A stretch of 64,000 nucleotides of DNA from Lacticigenium naphthae DSM 19658 (GTDB lineage Bacteria; Bacillota; Bacilli; Lactobacillales; Carnobacteriaceae_A): NCBI RefSeq assembly GCF_000425865.1, contig NZ_AUEG01000010.1:1-64000 (forward strand). Reading direction: 5' to 3'. The notes under the pieces were generated by a model. It searched no databases. It had not been told where the DNA came from and saw only the letters and a program-made list of their open reading frames with translations. The position numbers and the translations under genes are program-made. Positions 7,449 through 15,485 of the stretch are shown here, piece after piece. The first letter of the stretch is position 1; each line of letters begins with the position of its first letter.

Positions 7449-7892
7449 TTAAATCAAGTTTGTGATGTCTAAGACTTCTGGTTGCTGAGCTTGGTGATTG
7501 TGTTCAGGTCCAGCAAATACGTGTAATTTCATGCCTTGAGCACGACCTAAAGTGTTTTTAGGTAACATGCCTTTAGTAGACATTTCGATTAATCTCTCAG
7601 GTTTTTGAGCACGTAAAGTACCAGCTGATACTTGTTTCAAACCGCCTGGGAATCCAGTGTGATGAGAATAGATCTTATCACTAGCTTTTTTACCTGTTAA
7701 TTTGATTTTTTCAGCATTGATAACAATTACATTGTCACCAGTGTCAATATGTGGTGTGAACATTGGTTTATTTTTACCACGTAAGATAGATGCAACGACA
7801 GTTGATAAACGTCCCATTGGGATGTCAGTAGCGTCTACTACATACCATTTACGTTCGATTTCGCTAGGTTTAGCCATATAAGTTGTACGCAC
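7449..7892 (-). CDS. rplM: 50S ribosomal protein L13
   Basis: L13 is an early 23S-binding assembly protein. The 147 residues include the family blocks [21 protein letters not shown] and [21 protein letters not shown]. An in-frame ATG at 7907 exists, but GGAGGAAAACATC places the ribosome on the GTG at 7892, which also gives the usual M-R-T-T-Y-M-A-K N-terminus. It is the first gene of rplM-rpsI, and a structured leader precedes it. Confidence 0.97.
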   Translation of the reverse strand: MRTTYMAKPSEIERKWYVVDATDIPMGRLSTVVASILRGKNKPMFTPHIDTGDNVIVINAEKIKLTGKKASDKIYSHHTGFPGGLKQVSAGTLRAQKPERLIEMSTKGMLPKNTLGRAQGMKLHVFAGPEHNHQAQQPEVLDITNLI

Positions 7893-7975
7893 GATGTTTT
7901 CCTCCATTACTTTTTATCTGTTTGTTTGTTACACAACAAGTTTCCGGGGCTTATCATGGTGGCAAACAATACCAT
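7893..7975 (-). ncRNA. Probable L13 leader (autoregulatory mRNA element)
   Basis: The 5' UTR of rplM folds on inspection into a stem closed by ATGGT/ACCAT (about 7942-7968) and a second hairpin TTGTT-GTGT-AACAA just upstream of the start. Position, size and the 'TTTGCC..CCGGAAAC' region resemble the Firmicutes L13 leader, by which L13 represses its own operon. The assignment is from memory of the family, not from a covariance search. Confidence 0.55.
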
Positions 7976-7980
7976 TTACC

Positions 7981-8009
7981 ATGTTACCTCGAATAGGTCA
8001 AAAAGTCAA
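7981..8009 (-). promoter_or_regulatory. Sigma-A promoter of rplM-rpsI
   Basis: TTGACT (8004-8009) and TAACAT (7981-7986) are separated by 17 nt on the minus strand and point into the L13 leader. Confidence 0.75.
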
Positions 8010-8086
8010 TAATTGATTTCTCTTTTTTTATAAAACACTGATTCTCCAAAAGTGCCCGCTTAAAGTGAGAGGATTAAATATTCTCT

Positions 8087-8911
8087 CTATCTTCCACTTA
8101 ATGGATTGCGCGATATTTTATTGAAATCTGCATGGACAAAGGAGTTCGTCGCCAAGGATAAAAACAAAGCGCCAAAAGCTGTCATGATGAGTCCACTCAT
8201 CCAAGGTGTTACTATGAAGCCATTGAAATCGAAAGCCAAGCCCAGTTCTATCCATTCAGTTTGACTCAATCCGCCCTTTTCCAGCATGATGGTTCTAAAA
8301 AAAGCAGTTGTATATGTCATGGGATTGAAGTACGCAACCATACGTAGAACTTCCGGCAAAAGAGCAAGCGGAATATACGCTCCGGATAAGAAAGTAAAAG
8401 GCAGCACGACAGCCTGTTGGACGACTTGAAATGTGGAAGAGCTTTTCACCATCGAAGCTAAGAATAATCCTAGCCCAGAAAAAACCAAGCCGACCAGCAT
8501 CAATGCCAGTAAGACATAAATAAGAGTATACCAATAGTCAAAGCTCAAGCCGGTGAAGAAACCGAGGATCAAAATCAAAATGCCTTGTGTGGTCGCTATT
8601 GTGGCAGCTGACAAAATTTGTCCTAGGGCCACTTGGAAACGGCTAGTCGGACTCACCAGGATCTCTTTCATATACCCTGAAACAGTATCATCGATCGTTG
8701 AGGTGGCAATATTCAAAGAGGTTTGGAACACCGTTGCTACAATGATTCCTGCAAGTAGAAAAGCGATGGGATCTTCTACTTGATCTGTTTTAAAAATGGA
8801 GTTGAAAACGTAAAGAAAGAAGAATGGAATGACCAAAGACGTGACGAGTTTCACCCGGTCACGAACGAATCCTCTGATATTTCTTAGCCATAGGGCAGTG
8901 ATCGTTCTCAT
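8087..8911 (-). CDS. ABC-2 type exporter permease (DrrB-like)
   Basis: The 274 residues contain about six hydrophobic segments in the ABC-2 permease pattern. The first is near residues 21-40; later ones carry FLLAGIIVATVFQTSL, GLGLFLASMVKSSSTFQ and the family's LPFTFLSGAYIPLALLPEVL. It should form the membrane channel for the ATPase encoded just upstream, with which it overlaps by 4 nt (ATGA). Relatives export antibiotics, lipids or polysaccharides. The substrate is unknown, and no biosynthetic genes are nearby to suggest one. Confidence 0.92.
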   Translation of the reverse strand: MRTITALWLRNIRGFVRDRVKLVTSLVIPFFFLYVFNSIFKTDQVEDPIAFLLAGIIVATVFQTSLNIATSTIDDTVSGYMKEILVSPTSRFQVALGQILSAATIATTQGILILILGFFTGLSFDYWYTLIYVLLALMLVGLVFSGLGLFLASMVKSSSTFQVVQQAVVLPFTFLSGAYIPLALLPEVLRMVAYFNPMTYTTAFFRTIMLEKGGLSQTEWIELGLAFDFNGFIVTPWMSGLIMTAFGALFLSLATNSFVHADFNKISRNPLSGR

Positions 8912-9840
8912 TCTGAGACCTCCTCTCTTATTTCTTTACCTGTGATTTCTAGGAAAACATCATTCAGTGTCCCTTTTTTGATCTCCAAATCGTTTATTTT
9001 ATTTTTGAATTGTTCAATAAACTTCAGAAACTCTTGAATAGCATCGCTAGCGATAGCGATATGAAAAGTCCCTTTTTCTTTTTTATATGAATAGTCTGCT
9101 CTTTTCAACGCTGCTTCAAAAGTATCCGGATTGCTTACTTTCACGATGGCTTTATCTTTTGTGTACCGCCGTTTCAAGTTCTCCGGTGTATCGTTTACCC
9201 TGATCTTCCCATTATCCATGATGGCCACGTGATCACAAATTTCTGCTTCATCCATATAATGTGTCGTCAAAAATATGGTGATGTTTTTTTCTTTTTGGAG
9301 TCTGGTAATGTATTCCCACATCCTATTTCGTGTTTGCGGATCTAAACCGCTCGTCGGTTCGTCTAAAAAGAGAACTTTTGGATAATGCAACAGCGCGCGA
9401 GCAATTTCAACGCGTCTCTTCATCCCACCTGACAGACTGGACACGCTTTTGTGTTGCCAATCAAGCAGATCGACAAGGGTCAATACAAAACTGATCCGCT
9501 CTTTGACCTCTTGTTTGGGGACGCTGTAGAACACACAATGCATCTTCAAGTTTTCATTCACCGTCATTTTTTCATCTAGTGTCTGTGACTGAAAAACTAC
9601 CCCGATGGCTTTGCGGACTTCATCTTTTTCTTTTGAAACATCTTTCCCATCGATCAACAAGGTGCCGGCTGTCTTCTCCATCATCGTGCACAATGTATTG
9701 ATCGTCGTGCTTTTGCCCGCTCCATTCGGTCCCAGAAAGGCAAAGATACTGCCTTCTGCAACTTCAAAAGAGATAGCATCTACTGCTGTAAACTCACCAT
9801 ATTTTTTAGTATAGTTCTTCACTTCAATAATCGGGTCCAT
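8908..9840 (-). CDS. ABC transporter ATP-binding protein (DrrA-like)
   Basis: The 310-residue ATPase has Walker A GPNGAGKST (residues 37-45), the Q-loop VVFQSQ, signature LSGGMKRR, Walker B VLFLDEPTSGLD and the switch His in LTTHYMDEAE. An extra C-terminal domain of about 85 residues, ending near an E-I-K-K-G-T-L-N-D-V-F segment, is typical of DrrA/NodI-type exporters. It drives the permease at 8087-8911. The ATG at 9840 follows AAGAGGAGAAGAGATC. Export of a lipophilic compound is the family expectation, not something seen here. Confidence 0.95.
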   Translation of the reverse strand: MDPIIEVKNYTKKYGEFTAVDAISFEVAEGSIFAFLGPNGAGKSTTINTLCTMMEKTAGTLLIDGKDVSKEKDEVRKAIGVVFQSQTLDEKMTVNENLKMHCVFYSVPKQEVKERISFVLTLVDLLDWQHKSVSSLSGGMKRRVEIARALLHYPKVLFLDEPTSGLDPQTRNRMWEYITRLQKEKNITIFLTTHYMDEAEICDHVAIMDNGKIRVNDTPENLKRRYTKDKAIVKVSNPDTFEAALKRADYSYKKEKGTFHIAIASDAIQEFLKFIEQFKNKINDLEIKKGTLNDVFLEITGKEIREEVSE

Positions 9841-10204
9841 GATCTCTTCTCCTCTTTGTTGTGCGCATCAACCTAGTCACTGTGATCCATCAGCTGCTCA
9901 TTCAAAAAAATCTATGCAATGTATCCTCTGAGTTTTTTGACAAGCGGATTCTCTTTGGGTTGTTTTAGAATAATATAAGTATAGCGAATCTTATTGTTTT
10001 TTGGAATTTCCCTGTTTGTTCCGTGTTGCGTGCTTCAAAAAATCGGGGGCTCGTTAAAAAACACGAACATTTAACAAAAAAATGGGTAAATCATCCTTAT
10101 TTATTTTACACGGTATCATCCTGTAGGTATACTAGATTAGTGGTTTTCATATATGTTAACCAAAAGAATGAGCGATAAAAATGATATATATAGGAGAGAT
10201 CAAT
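9841..10204. other. Divergent intergenic region between the ABC exporter and the CofE-like gene
   Basis: No gene is supported. It holds the clear plus-strand promoter at 10105-10133. No convincing minus-strand promoter could be picked for the ABC genes. Runs of A and T near 10035-10085 are the only other striking content. Confidence 0.5.
10105..10133 (+). promoter_or_regulatory. Sigma-A promoter of the CofE-like gene
   Basis: TTTACA (10105-10110) and TATACT (10128-10133) are spaced by 17 nt, about 70 nt upstream of the chosen start. Confidence 0.75.
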
Positions 10205-11395
10205 TTGGAAAGAGTAGTAGGAACAGTCACACGTGGATTACGTAGCCCGATAATCAATGAAGGGGATTCGATTGAAGAAATCGTAGTCGATACCGTCCTC
10301 CGTGCAGCAGAAGTCGATGGATTTTCCATTCAGGATCGGGATATTGTAACCATCACGGAATCTATTGTGGCACGCGCTCAAGGGAACTATGCTTCTCTAG
10401 ACGCCATCGCAAAAGATGTTCAGGCAAAATATCCAGACGGTACTGTTGGGGTCATTTTCCCCGTACTCAGTCGAAACCGTTTTTCAAATATTCTTAGCGG
10501 CATCGCACGTGGGGCTAAACATGTTGTCTTGATGTTGAGTTATCCGGCTGATGAAGTGGGCAATCAATTGGTCACTTTAGATGAATTGGATGAAAAAGGC
10601 ATCAATCCTTGGATAGATACCTTAACGGAAGCCGATTTCCGGAAGCATTTCGGTTATCAAAAACATACGTTCACGGGCGTGGATTACATTGAATTCTATA
10701 AAGAACTGATCGAGGGCGAAGGCGCTACTTGTGAAGTGATCTTTTCTAATCAAGCCACAACGATTTTAGACTATACTTCCCATGTCTTGACTTCTGATAT
10801 CCATTCACGGCATCGTACAAAACGAATCTTGAAAAAAGCAGGCGCAGAGACTGTTTATGGTTTAGATGACATCTTATCTGCATCTATAGACGGAAGCGGC
10901 CACAACAAAGATTTCGGCCTCTTGGGATCAAACAAGGCAACAGAAGAAACAATCAAACTCTTTCCGAATGAATGTCAGCCGATGGTGGATGCGATCCAAA
11001 AAACATTGTTTGAAAAAACAGGAAAAGTTGTGGATGTCATGGTCTATGGTGACGGTGCATTCAAAGATCCTGTCGGTCAGATTTGGGAGCTTGCTGATCC
11101 AGTTGTTTCTCCTGCCTATACTATTGGACTAGAAGGAACACCGAATGAAGTAAAACTGAAATATTTAGCCGATAATAATTTCGCTGCTTTACGTGGCGAA
11201 GAATTGAAACAAGCAATTTATTCTCATATTCAAAACAAGGATGCCGATTTAGTGGGCCATATGGAAGCGCAAGGAACTACACCGCGTAAATTGACTGACT
11301 TGATCGGTTCATTGTCCGATTTAACTTCTGGGAGTGGCGACAAAGGGACACCCATCATTTATATCCAAGGATACTTTGACAACTTCACCCATTAA
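10205..11395 (+). CDS. Coenzyme F420-0:L-glutamate ligase-like protein (CofE family)
   Basis: True CofE adds gamma-linked glutamate to F420-0 using GTP. The 396-residue protein has the CofE fold signatures: a start with TRGLRSPIINEGDSI, the VDTVLRAAEVDGFSIQDRDI segment and the 'ITESIVARAQGN' motif, which carries the metal-site Glu. A longer frame starts at an ATG at 10181, but the AGGAGAG site ends 7 nt before a TTG at 10205, giving the natural start M-E-R-V-V-G-T. It is monocistronic. No other F420 gene is present and Lactobacillales are not known to make F420, so the real substrate is probably different. Confidence 0.8.
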   Translation: MERVVGTVTRGLRSPIINEGDSIEEIVVDTVLRAAEVDGFSIQDRDIVTITESIVARAQGNYASLDAIAKDVQAKYPDGTVGVIFPVLSRNRFSNILSGIARGAKHVVLMLSYPADEVGNQLVTLDELDEKGINPWIDTLTEADFRKHFGYQKHTFTGVDYIEFYKELIEGEGATCEVIFSNQATTILDYTSHVLTSDIHSRHRTKRILKKAGAETVYGLDDILSASIDGSGHNKDFGLLGSNKATEETIKLFPNECQPMVDAIQKTLFEKTGKVVDVMVYGDGAFKDPVGQIWELADPVVSPAYTIGLEGTPNEVKLKYLADNNFAALRGEELKQAIYSHIQNKDADLVGHMEAQGTTPRKLTDLIGSLSDLTSGSGDKGTPIIYIQGYFDNFTH

Positions 11396-11439
11396 TGAAA
11401 AGAAAAGCAGGGTCAGACCGGTCTGATCTCTGTAGAAAC

Positions 11440-11481
11440 AAAGTACAGCCTACCCATTGCACAATGGGTAGGCTGTACTTT
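11440..11481 (+). terminator. Intrinsic terminator of the CofE-like gene
   Basis: A perfect inverted repeat AAAGTACAGCCTACCCATTG / CAATGGGTAGGCTGTACTTT (with 2 nt between) lies about 45 nt past the stop and is followed by TGTTCTG. Since it ends in A and T runs on both sides it could stop transcription from either strand. Confidence 0.75.
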
Positions 11482-11573
11482 GTTCTGCACTTAGGAACTC
11501 GGATTAGTACGTTCTATCGGATGCATCGATACGTTTTAGTCTAGAATCTTCAGGAGTTGAACAGGATTTAGAC

Positions 11574-11612
11574 AAAACTCCTTTAGATCAGCTATGAATC
11601 TAAAGGAGTTTT
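11574..11612. terminator. Free-standing terminator hairpin
   Basis: Arms 11574-11588 and 11598-11612 form a perfect 15-bp stem (AAAACTCCTTTAGAT) with a 9-nt loop, ending in a T-run on the plus strand and an A-run that serves the minus strand. No protein gene directly precedes it on either strand. Confidence 0.65.
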
Positions 11613-11647
11613 TCCAAAAACACTGGTTACTTCTGAAGTTACGTACG

Positions 11648-11694
11648 TTATCATCAGAAGGTTCCGGATATATTCACTAAACTTCTGATGATAA
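11648..11694. repeat. 13-bp perfect inverted repeat with 21-nt loop
   Basis: TTATCATCAGAAG (11648-11660) and CTTCTGATGATAA (11682-11694) are perfect mirror arms. There is no U-run, so this is not a standard terminator. It could be an RNA stem or a protein-binding dyad. Confidence 0.6.
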
Positions 11695-11723
11695 ATCGAG
11701 TCGATCTTTTGATCGATTAAAAA

Positions 11724-11759
11724 AGACAGCCCCAGCCAGAAAATGGGCTGGGGTTGTCT
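11724..11759 (-). terminator. Intrinsic terminator of the two-component operon
   Basis: The stem AGACAACCCCAGCC / GGCTGGGGCTGTCT has a short loop and is followed on the minus strand by TTTTTT. It lies just past the kinase stop and also has a T-run on the plus strand, so it can serve both convergent units. Confidence 0.85.
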
Positions 11760-11768
11760 TTTTTTCTT

Positions 11769-13148
11769 CTATTTTTTCGACAAAGTCACAGTGAAGGTGG
11801 CGCCTTTTCCTTCTTGGCTTTCTACTGTGATCCTACCACCATGTGCCAGCACAATGCTTTGGGCAACTGCGAGCCCGATGCCCTGTCCCTCTTGTGTGCT
11901 ATTACGCGAAGGATCGGATTGGTAGAAGCGTTCAAAAATCTTTTTCTGATCGCTCGGGTTGATGCCTACGCCCGTATCTGTTACCTGTACCTGCACTTCG
12001 GATGCTTTATCCACTACAGCCACTTGGATTTTCCCACCGCTGCCGGTAAACTTCAGGGCATTGTTCACGAGGTTGGTCAAGACTTGACTCAGTTTATCTG
12101 CATCACCAGGCACTGTGACCGGCGGACCCGTGGCCGTCAACTGGACACCTTTTTGCTCCGCTTGAATACTGAATAGTTCAACGGTTTTTTTCGCCAGTTC
12201 AAATAGATCGGTCGCTTCTAATTGTAACGCCTCGCGCTCCTGTTCCACATCATCCAGTTGATCAATGGTCTGGATCAGACGGGCAAGTCGCTGTACTTCC
12301 CGGTTCAGAATTGCTAACCGGTCCGGCGTCACTTCCCATACGCCATCTATCATCGCTTCGATAGTACCTTGCAGCGTGGTCAAGGGGGTACGCACCTCAT
12401 GAGCCAGATCCGAAGTCAATTGATTGCGGATCGCTTTTTGGAGTGCCAGTTGTTCTGCTAGTTGATTGACATTTTCTTTCAGCACCGCTAGTTCCCTGAT
12501 GGATTCATTTTCAGCTAACCGCTGCTCGTAGTGTCCATCAGCGATGGATTGCGTGATGCGGCTGGTCTCTATAAGCGGCTGACTGATGCGCTTAGACATT
12601 TGATAAGCTACGATGCCAGCAATCCCTAAAGCTACGACACTCATTCCCACAAGAATGAATAGTAAGTCGTCGAGAAACTGTTCTTCTTCTTGGCTATAAT
12701 TGATGACACCGGGGTAGCGAAGAGCTACAGTCCCGATCGTTTCACCGTCCACTGTCAGTGGGATCTCTTCTTCTAACCAGTCTTCACTTGTTGCGAGACG
12801 ATTGCTGCCTTGCATCATGCCCATTCCGCGTCCGTTCATCATACTTTCGGTCTGATCATAGATTTCTTCGCCTGCTGGGGAGTACAGGGTGAACAGCACT
12901 TGTGCTTGCATCCCGCCCCAATTCATCGCTTCGAGTGTGTCTTCGTTCCATTCATCATTTTCTAAGTAAGCTGCTTCCAGTTCTTGTATCAACGTATCCC
13001 GTTCGCTGGCCATCCGCTCGGTCAGATAGGTATCAAAGCGGTTTTCCGTTAAGGTCAACGTGACGAAGCTAAATAAAAAAAGGAGGAGAGCCACTCCTCC
13101 TAAGAAAAGAGTAAAAAGCGTTTGAAATAAAGTACGCTGCTTTTTCAT
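11769..13148 (-). CDS. Membrane sensor histidine kinase
   Basis: The 459-residue kinase has TM1 (about residues 11-32), an extracytoplasmic domain of about 130 residues, TM2 (about 162-183), a HAMP linker, the HisKA H-box with phosphorylated His250 in SDLAHEVRTPL, and a HATPase with the N-box (LVNNALKF), G1 (DTGVGI) and G2 (GQGIGLA). The sensor domain contains a Met/Gly-rich stretch, residues 103-114 (MMNGRGMGMMQG), resembling one in the secreted protein encoded at 13961-14494. It overlaps its response regulator by 4 nt. The signal is unknown; a metal or a surface signal is inference from the Met-rich loop. Confidence 0.94.
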   Translation of the reverse strand: MKKQRTLFQTLFTLFLGGVALLLFLFSFVTLTLTENRFDTYLTERMASERDTLIQELEAAYLENDEWNEDTLEAMNWGGMQAQVLFTLYSPAGEEIYDQTESMMNGRGMGMMQGSNRLATSEDWLEEEIPLTVDGETIGTVALRYPGVINYSQEEEQFLDDLLFILVGMSVVALGIAGIVAYQMSKRISQPLIETSRITQSIADGHYEQRLAENESIRELAVLKENVNQLAEQLALQKAIRNQLTSDLAHEVRTPLTTLQGTIEAMIDGVWEVTPDRLAILNREVQRLARLIQTIDQLDDVEQEREALQLEATDLFELAKKTVELFSIQAEQKGVQLTATGPPVTVPGDADKLSQVLTNLVNNALKFTGSGGKIQVAVVDKASEVQVQVTDTGVGINPSDQKKIFERFYQSDPSRNSTQEGQGIGLAVAQSIVLAHGGRITVESQEGKGATFTVTLSKK

Positions 13149-13828
13149 TGGTCTCCTCCAAATCGATAACCTGTTCCGTGAACGGTTAGTATATAGTGTG
13201 GCTTTTTCGGATTTTTTTCTAGTTTCGCCCGCATGTTTTTGATATGCGAATCGATCACACGGTCCAAGGCACTGGCTTCCAATCCTTTAATGGATTCCAG
13301 CAGTTGTTCGCGTGTGAATACTTGCTGAGGGTGAGAAGCCATCGTTTTGAGGAGGCGGAACTCTGTTGTGGTTAAGGAAACAGCGTCGCCCTCGACTTTC
13401 ACTTCCTGTGTCTTGGGAAAAATAATTAATTTATCATTGTGAAATGACCATTTTTCTACGCCATTTGCTGGATTAAATCGACGCGAAACGGTTTCGATCC
13501 GAGCCATTAATTCTTTGGGACTGAAGGGTTTGACGATATAATCATCGGCGCCCATTTTTAAGCCTTTGACAACATCTGCTTCTGTCGATTTTGCCGTCAA
13601 CAATATGATCGGTACAGTGGAGGACAGGCGGATTTTTTCGCAAATTTCCCAACCCGATAAATCTGGAAGCATGATGTCCAAGACAACAAAATCAATGTCT
13701 TGAAAATAAAACTGCTCCAGTGCTGCTTCTCCATTCTCTGCCCGTATGACTTCATGGCCACTTTTCTCCAGATAAGCAGCCACAATATCCAAAATCGATC
13801 GTTCATCGTCTACCGCCAAAACTTTCAT
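13145..13828 (-). CDS. OmpR/PhoB family response regulator
   Basis: The 227 residues comprise a receiver domain with acidic pocket Asp7/Asp8, phospho-acceptor Asp51 (VVLDIML) and the conserved Lys in the KPFSPKEL loop, followed by a C-terminal winged helix (TTEFRLLKTMASHPQQVFTR, ending HGTGYRFGG). An ATG at 13834 is in frame, but AGAAGGG directly abuts it; the ATG at 13828 has correct spacing and gives the usual MKVLAVDDE start. It is the partner of the downstream kinase. Targets are unknown; the secreted-protein gene just upstream is the obvious candidate. Confidence 0.95.
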   Translation of the reverse strand: MKVLAVDDERSILDIVAAYLEKSGHEVIRAENGEAALEQFYFQDIDFVVLDIMLPDLSGWEICEKIRLSSTVPIILLTAKSTEADVVKGLKMGADDYIVKPFSPKELMARIETVSRRFNPANGVEKWSFHNDKLIIFPKTQEVKVEGDAVSLTTTEFRLLKTMASHPQQVFTREQLLESIKGLEASALDRVIDSHIKNMRAKLEKNPKKPHYILTVHGTGYRFGGDQ

Positions 13829-13960
13829 GTGCATCCCTTCTGACTGACTAAAATTTCAGCTCACTTCCGCGCTGATCGATACTTTTAGTTTACTACACAT
13901 GCAACGAAAAATCTTCGCCGCGCTTTCTATTGCCCATATCCATTTCCTTTTGTGTTTCTC

Positions 13961-14494
13961 TTATTCGTTCGTATCTTCTTCTACCGCTTCTTCTTCAAGT
14001 GGATTCCAATCAGGGTGAACTTCCTGTATTCTTTCTTGTCTGAATGCATCTCTTTCTTCGATCCATTCTTCATAGTCTTCCTCGCTCATCTCAGGAGATT
14101 CACCATCAGCAAAACGACCACCCATCATTCCACCAAATTGACCATCTTCTCCAAAGCGCGGACCATTAGCAGAACCTTTTCCTTCTTCGCTTCCTCTAAA
14201 TCCACGACCGCCCTGCATCATGCCATTTCCTTGACGCGTAGTCATTCTTTCTTGCCATTCTTCTTCTGAAATATTATTTTCTTCCATCAATTGTTGACGT
14301 TCTTGATCTGTGATCTGTTGACCGCCTCTAGCAAATCCAGCTCCAAATTCTTGGATACAGTCCCCGGGGTTAAACCCTGTTGCATCTGCCTCATCAGCCA
14401 ATACAGAATCATCCATGCGCAATGCGAAAGCACCGACTGCAGTTAAACCGAGAATACTCAATACCGTTGCTTTTCTTTTATTATTGTTTTTCAT
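13961..14494 (-). CDS. Secreted or surface-associated acidic Gly/Met-rich protein, function unknown
   Basis: The 177 residues begin with a Sec-type signal: KNNNKRK, a hydrophobic core (about 10-25), then a likely cleavage near LADEADA (about 32-38). The mature part is strongly acidic, Gly-rich, and has repeated Met pairs (GMMQGGRG at 91-98, GGMMGGRF at 121-128) and a single Cys46. Two E-E-x-W segments (about 77-80 and 141-144) suggest two related helical units. It lacks an LPxTG or lipobox. The gene lies 132 nt upstream of the response regulator in the same direction. The Met clusters resemble those of metal-handling extracytoplasmic proteins, but the role is inferred only from composition. 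The ATG at 14494 follows GGAGGAGA. Confidence 0.75.
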   Translation of the reverse strand: MKNNNKRKATVLSILGLTAVGAFALRMDDSVLADEADATGFNPGDCIQEFGAGFARGGQQITDQERQQLMEENNISEEEWQERMTTRQGNGMMQGGRGFRGSEEGKGSANGPRFGEDGQFGGMMGGRFADGESPEMSEEDYEEWIEERDAFRQERIQEVHPDWNPLEEEAVEEDTNE

Positions 14495-14584
14495 TTAAAT
14501 CTCCTCCTTCTATCTTATCTACAGTATAGAAAACAAATATGGAGAAATAATGGATTTTAGAAAAAACTTCTACATAAAGTAAAA

Positions 14585-14614
14585 AGAGTAGAACTCATCG
14601 ATCGAGTCCCACTC
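14585..14614 (-). terminator. Intrinsic terminator of ecf-truA
   Basis: An imperfect long stem (GAGTGGGACTC...GAGTTCTACTC, 14586-14614) is followed on the minus strand by TTTTTACTTT, 6 nt past the truA stop. Confidence 0.7.
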
Positions 14615-14620
14615 CTTTTT

Positions 14621-15385
14621 TCACTTAGATTCAGTTGTGTAATAAACTTCTTCCATGCGCAAGCCTTTTGGCGATCCCGTAGGCCCGGCTAGATTCCGAT
14701 CTTTCGCTTCTAATATACGCGGGATATCTTCCAGCGGCCGTCTCCCATCGCTCACTTGCAAAACCGTTCCCATAATGATACGGATCATATTGTAGAGAAA
14801 GCCATTTCCTCTAAAAGTAAAGATCCATTCATTTGTGTCTTCATCGATCCGACACTTTGCTTCATAAATCGTTCGCACACGATTATCCGTTTCTGCCCGT
14901 GTAGAAGAGAACGTGGTGAAGTCATGTTCGCCCACAAAATAGCTCAACGCTTTATCCACTTGTTCTTTGTCCATCTGGTAAGGATGATGATGTGTATACC
15001 GCTGTGTGAATGGATTAGCTACAAGGGAGTTATCTACCCGGTAGACATATTGCTTTCCTTTCGCACAAAATCGAGCATGAAAAGAAGGATCCACTATTTC
15101 CCCCGCAAAAAAAGCCAACGCATCACTCGTTAACGTATTCAATGCCCGTTGCATCGCATCCACAGCTAAATATTGCGGATAATCAAAGTGGATCACCTGC
15201 GCTCTAGCGTGTACACCCGCATCTGTTCGTCCAGCTCCATGGATCCGCACAAAAATCCCTTTTGTCATTTTCATCAAGGCCGCTTCGATCTCACCTTGAA
15301 TCGTGTAGCGATCCGGCTGAAACTGGAAACCAGAAAATTCAGTGCCATCGTAACTCAGTAAAAATTTGTACCGTACAGTTTCCAT
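14621..15385 (-). CDS. truA: tRNA pseudouridine(38-40) synthase TruA
   Basis: TruA isomerises uridines 38-40 in the tRNA anticodon arm. The 254 residues hold the catalytic Asp55 in GAGRTDAGVHARAQ, the early SYDGTEFSGFQ motif and the late GNGFLYNMIRIIMGT block. The length is standard. It is the last gene of the ecfA1-ecfA2-ecfT-truA unit, 100 nt after ecfT, which is the usual Firmicutes order next to rplQ. The ATG at 15385 follows GGAAGGAGAAATAC. Confidence 0.97.
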   Translation of the reverse strand: METVRYKFLLSYDGTEFSGFQFQPDRYTIQGEIEAALMKMTKGIFVRIHGAGRTDAGVHARAQVIHFDYPQYLAVDAMQRALNTLTSDALAFFAGEIVDPSFHARFCAKGKQYVYRVDNSLVANPFTQRYTHHHPYQMDKEQVDKALSYFVGEHDFTTFSSTRAETDNRVRTIYEAKCRIDEDTNEWIFTFRGNGFLYNMIRIIMGTVLQVSDGRRPLEDIPRILEAKDRNLAGPTGSPKGLRMEEVYYTTESK

Positions 15386-15485
15386 GTATTTCTCCTTCCA
15401 AAATAAACCAGCGGGTCACGTTCGAACTGCTGAACACTCCCCTGAATTGAAAAAGGCAGCAGCAGAGTGGCTACAGCCTTTGTAT

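Noticed and set aside
11743-12176. Plus-strand frames overlapping the kinase 3' end
   Set aside because: Antisense to a conserved HATPase domain, without ribosome binding site.
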